DNA of 34,671 nucleotides, taken from NCBI GenBank assembly GCA_964583765.1, contig CAZOWW010000058.1:1-34671 (forward strand), in the 5' to 3' direction. Position numbers and translations under genes: made by a program. The DNA is from CAZOWW01 sp964583765. GTDB lineage: Bacteria; Actinomycetota; Actinomycetes; Actinomycetales; Kineosporiaceae. Shown here piece by piece: positions 32,510 through 34,671 of the stretch. The notes beneath the pieces are model-generated. The model had not been told where the DNA came from. It did not search any database and was given only the letters and a program-made list of their open reading frames with translations. Positions within the stretch are counted from its first letter, which is position 1. Each line of letters opens with the position of its first letter.

Positions 32510-32957
32510 GGTGTCTCCTTAGTCGGTGAGCCGATGTTCTGCATACAGACTATCGGCGCGAAGGCAGTTGTAAAGTCAAGAAGTGTCCCGGGGTGCCCGA
32601 TGGCTCCCGCATGCCGCCCGGCGGTCAGCCGAGCGCGCCGAGCGGTCGGGACCGGGGTTCGCGTGGCCGGACCCCGCTCGGGCCGTCGGCCTGTCGGGCC
32701 GGTCGAGAACCCACGCGGACAGGTGGGAACAGGTGCGAGCCGGTGCCACCGGTGGTCCCGTCCGAAGGGGCGACTCGCGGATTCGTTGCCGGAAGCCGTT
32801 ATCGGCCGGGGAGATCCGCCATCTCCTACACGTGTGGCCGCGTCGGCTGGGGTGCCCAGCTGAGCCGGACCGCCCGAGGTGCGTGGGAGCGCCCCGGAGC
32901 GGATGGCCGGCGTGCGCACGAACGGGGTTCTTGTCCCTCCGGATCCTTGGAGTCGTG
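32510..32957. other. Intergenic region between the SRPBCC-MarR operon and the PL11 lyase
   Basis: This 448-bp region has no convincing gene. Its left end holds the SRPBCC-MarR promoter and a possible operator. The rest is GC-rich with no clear hairpin or promoter for the lyase. Confidence 0.6.
32538..32579 (-). promoter_or_regulatory. Candidate promoter and MarR operator
   Basis: On the minus strand TTGACT (32579-32574) and GATAGT (32554-32549) are 19 bp apart, a loose sigma70-type promoter. The interrupted palindrome TCTG-N4-CAGA (32538-32549) touches the -10 and would suit autorepression by the MarR protein. This local sequence is visibly AT-richer than its surroundings. Confidence 0.4.
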
Positions 32958-34671
32958 ATGTCCTTGTTGTTGCGGCGGTCGGCCGTGGTGCGGTGGCCGG
33001 CGGCGTTGTTGCGATCGCCGTCGGCAGGTCGGCGGCATCGTCTGGCCGCCCTCGTGGCGGTGGCTGTGGTCCCGGCCTCGGGTCTCGTCGCGGGGGTCGT
33101 GGGGGTGAGCCCGGCGGCGCATGCGGCCTCGGCGCGTCAGGCCGAGCGGTTGGACCGCGGCGTGGTGAGCGTGCGCTCGGGGAGCGGGAACCTGGTCAGC
33201 TGGCGCCTGCTGGGCACCGATCCGCAGGACGTGTCCTTCAACGTGTACCGGGCCGGGACGAAGGTGAACTCCTCGCCGATCACCGGTGCCACGGACTACC
33301 TCGACTCGGGTGCGGCCTCGGGGGCGAGCTACACGGTGCGCGCGGTGGTCGGCGGCTCGGAGCAGAGCGACTCGCCCGCGGCGATCCAGATGCCCAACGG
33401 CTACCTGAGTGTGCCGATCTCCAAGCCGGCGGGGGGAACCACCCCGGACGGGGTGGCGTACACCTACGCGGCGAACGACGCGAGTGTCGGTGACCTGGAC
33501 GGCGACGGCCAGCTGGAGATCGTCCTGAAGTGGGACCCGACGAACTCCAAGGACAACTCGCAGTCCGGGTACACCGGTGACGTGTACGTCGACGGCTACA
33601 AGCTCAACGGCACCCGGCTGTGGCGCATCGACCTGGGCAGGAACATCCGGGCCGGGGCGCACTACACGCAGTTCCAGGTGTGGGACTACGACGGTGACGG
33701 CAAGGCCGAGGTCGTCATGAAGACCTCCGACGGCACCGTGGACGGCACGGGCAAGGTCATCGGCTCCTCCTCGGCCGACTACCGGAACTCCTCGGGCTAC
33801 ATCCTGACCGGCAACGAGTACCTGACCGTCTTCTCCGGGCCCACCGGAGCGGCGCTGGCCACGGCCAACTACGACCCGCCGCGCGGGACCGTGTCCTCGT
33901 GGGGTGACGCCTACGGCAACCGGGTCGACCGGTTCCTGGCGGGCACCGCCTACGTCGACGGGACCCGGCCCAGCATCATCGAGGCCCGGGGCTACTACAC
34001 GCGTGCCGTGGTCGCGGCGTGGGACTTCCGCAACGGTGCACTCACCGAGCGCTGGAAGTTCGACTCCAACGTCTCCGGGTCGCAGTACGCCGGGCAGGGC
34101 GACCACCAGCTGTCCGTGGCGGACGTGGACGCCGACGGCAAGGACGAGATCGTCTACGGCGCGTTCGCGATCGACGACAACGGCTCGCCGCTGTGGAACA
34201 CCGGGCAGGGGCACGGGGACGCGATGGACGTGGCCGACCTGATCCCCTCGCGGTCCGGCCTGGAGGAATTCAAGATCGACGAGGACGGGAGCAAGTACGA
34301 GTCCTGGGTCGCCGACACCCGCACCGGCTCGATCATCTGGTCGGTGCCCTCCTGCAACTGCGACTCCGCCCGCGGGCGTGCGGACGACATCTGGGCCGGC
34401 AACCCCGGCGCGGAGGCGTGGTCGAACCCGCAGTCCAGCCTGCAGAGTGCGTCCACCGGAGCGACCCTGGGCCGCAAGCCGAGTACGCAGAACTTCGTGA
34501 CGTGGTGGGACGGCGACGCCGTGCGCGAGCTGGAGGACGGCACCCACATCGACAAGTACGGCACGAGTTCGGACTCCCGGCTGCTGACGGCCAGCGGGGT
34601 GCACTCGAACAACAGCACCAAGTCCACGCCGAGCCTGTCCGGGGACATCCTGGGCGACTGGCGCGAGGAGG
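32958..34671 (+). CDS. Secreted rhamnogalacturonan lyase (PL11), cut by window end
   Basis: ATG 32958 has GGAG 6 bp upstream; 571 codons are open to the window edge with no stop. A long Arg-rich n-region and hydrophobic core form a signal peptide with a probable AHA-A cleavage near residue 55. The mature start resembles PL11 enzymes: ERLDRGVVSV, then NGYLSVPISKPAGG, and calcium-binding-like DLDGDGQLE and DYDGDGKAE loops, then GDHQLSVADVDADGKDEI. YesW/YesX-type enzymes cleave the rhamnose-galacturonate backbone of pectin by beta-elimination. The visible part covers most of the catalytic propeller. It points to growth on plant material and is unrelated to the polyketide cluster. Confidence 0.92.
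   Translation, partial: MSLLLRRSAVVRWPAALLRSPSAGRRHRLAALVAVAVVPASGLVAGVVGVSPAAHAASARQAERLDRGVVSVRSGSGNLVSWRLLGTDPQDVSFNVYRAGTKVNSSPITGATDYLDSGAASGASYTVRAVVGGSEQSDSPAAIQMPNGYLSVPISKPAGGTTPDGVAYTYAANDASVGDLDGDGQLEIVLKWDPTNSKDNSQSGYTGDVYVDGYKLNGTRLWRIDLGRNIRAGAHYTQFQVWDYDGDGKAEVVMKTSDGTVDGTGKVIGSSSADYRNSSGYILTGNEYLTVFSGPTGAALATANYDPPRGTVSSWGDAYGNRVDRFLAGTAYVDGTRPSIIEARGYYTRAVVAAWDFRNGALTERWKFDSNVSGSQYAGQGDHQLSVADVDADGKDEIVYGAFAIDDNGSPLWNTGQGHGDAMDVADLIPSRSGLEEFKIDEDGSKYESWVADTRTGSIIWSVPSCNCDSARGRADDIWAGNPGAEAWSNPQSSLQSASTGATLGRKPSTQNFVTWWDGDAVRELEDGTHIDKYGTSSDSRLLTASGVHSNNSTKSTPSLSGDILGDWREE

Noticed and set aside
32826..34604. A 592-codon minus-strand frame over the PL11 gene.
   Set aside because: Antisense shadow: the plus strand encodes a signal peptide and clear PL11 motifs.

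Overview
The window is high-GC, densely coding DNA. Its content is that of a filamentous or motile actinomycete: GTG starts, ATGA/GTGA stop-start overlaps, a type II polyketide cluster run by a SARP activator with a TTA codon, HAF-repeat and PL11 secreted proteins, a chemoreceptor and several cyclic-di-GMP enzymes. An orphan chemoreceptor plus three sensor-linked GGDEF proteins fits motile or zoosporic lineages better than a typical Streptomyces, but the genus cannot be fixed from the sequence.

Layout. (1) 1-2.96 kb: tRNA-Cys, tRNA-Val, an internally deleted tyrosine integrase pseudogene pointing at tRNA-Val, a methyl-accepting chemotaxis protein, a strong bidirectional terminator, and a 63-bp degenerate copy (52/63) of the tRNA-Val 3' end. 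Together these look like the scar of a ~2.7-kb integrated element. (2) 2.97-11.04 kb: three large proteins, each with a LacI/periplasmic-binding-like sensor module without a DNA-binding domain, followed by GAF/PAS-like and coiled regions and a GGDEF domain. One also has EAL. Two of them are divergent paralogues. (3) 11.4-15.2 kb: a secreted HAF-repeat protein and an OafA-type membrane acyltransferase with an SGNH domain. (4) 15.3-31.4 kb: a compact type II polyketide cluster. (5) 31.6-32.5 kb: an SRPBCC-MarR two-gene operon. (6) 32.96 kb to the end: a secreted PL11 rhamnogalacturonan lyase, cut by the window edge.

The polyketide cluster has two minus-strand operons and one plus-strand gene. 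Operon A (30.3 to 25.3 kb) encodes KS-alpha, chain-length factor, ACP, didomain aromatase and an ActIV-like metallo-beta-lactamase-fold cyclase. A plus-strand ActIII-like ketoreductase faces it. Operon B (24.0 to 15.3 kb) encodes a HemN-like radical SAM enzyme, an SRPBCC protein, an acyl-CoA ligase, an unusual aromatase/cyclase fused to an alpha/beta-hydrolase, a DHA2 efflux pump and an AlkA-type DNA glycosylase. The CLF pocket residues match those of the actinorhodin CLF, so a C16 octaketide reduced by an ActIII-type ketoreductase is the best guess for the core. The HemN-like enzyme together with a DNA glycosylase translationally coupled to an exporter suggests, as inference, a DNA-damaging product with base-excision self-resistance.

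Regulation is readable. Three arrays of SARP-type heptads at exact 11-bp period lie in front of operon A, operon B and the ketoreductase, each 8 bp from an nAnnnT -10-like hexamer. The SARP gene itself starts GTG-TTA, so it should depend on the bldA tRNA.

The oddest signal is a family of short tandem repeats across the cluster. Several begin exactly at a stop codon and repeat the gene's 3' end into the spacer (20-bp, 23-bp, 20/21-bp and degenerate 19-bp units). Others expand coding sequence in multiples of three (21 or 27 bp).
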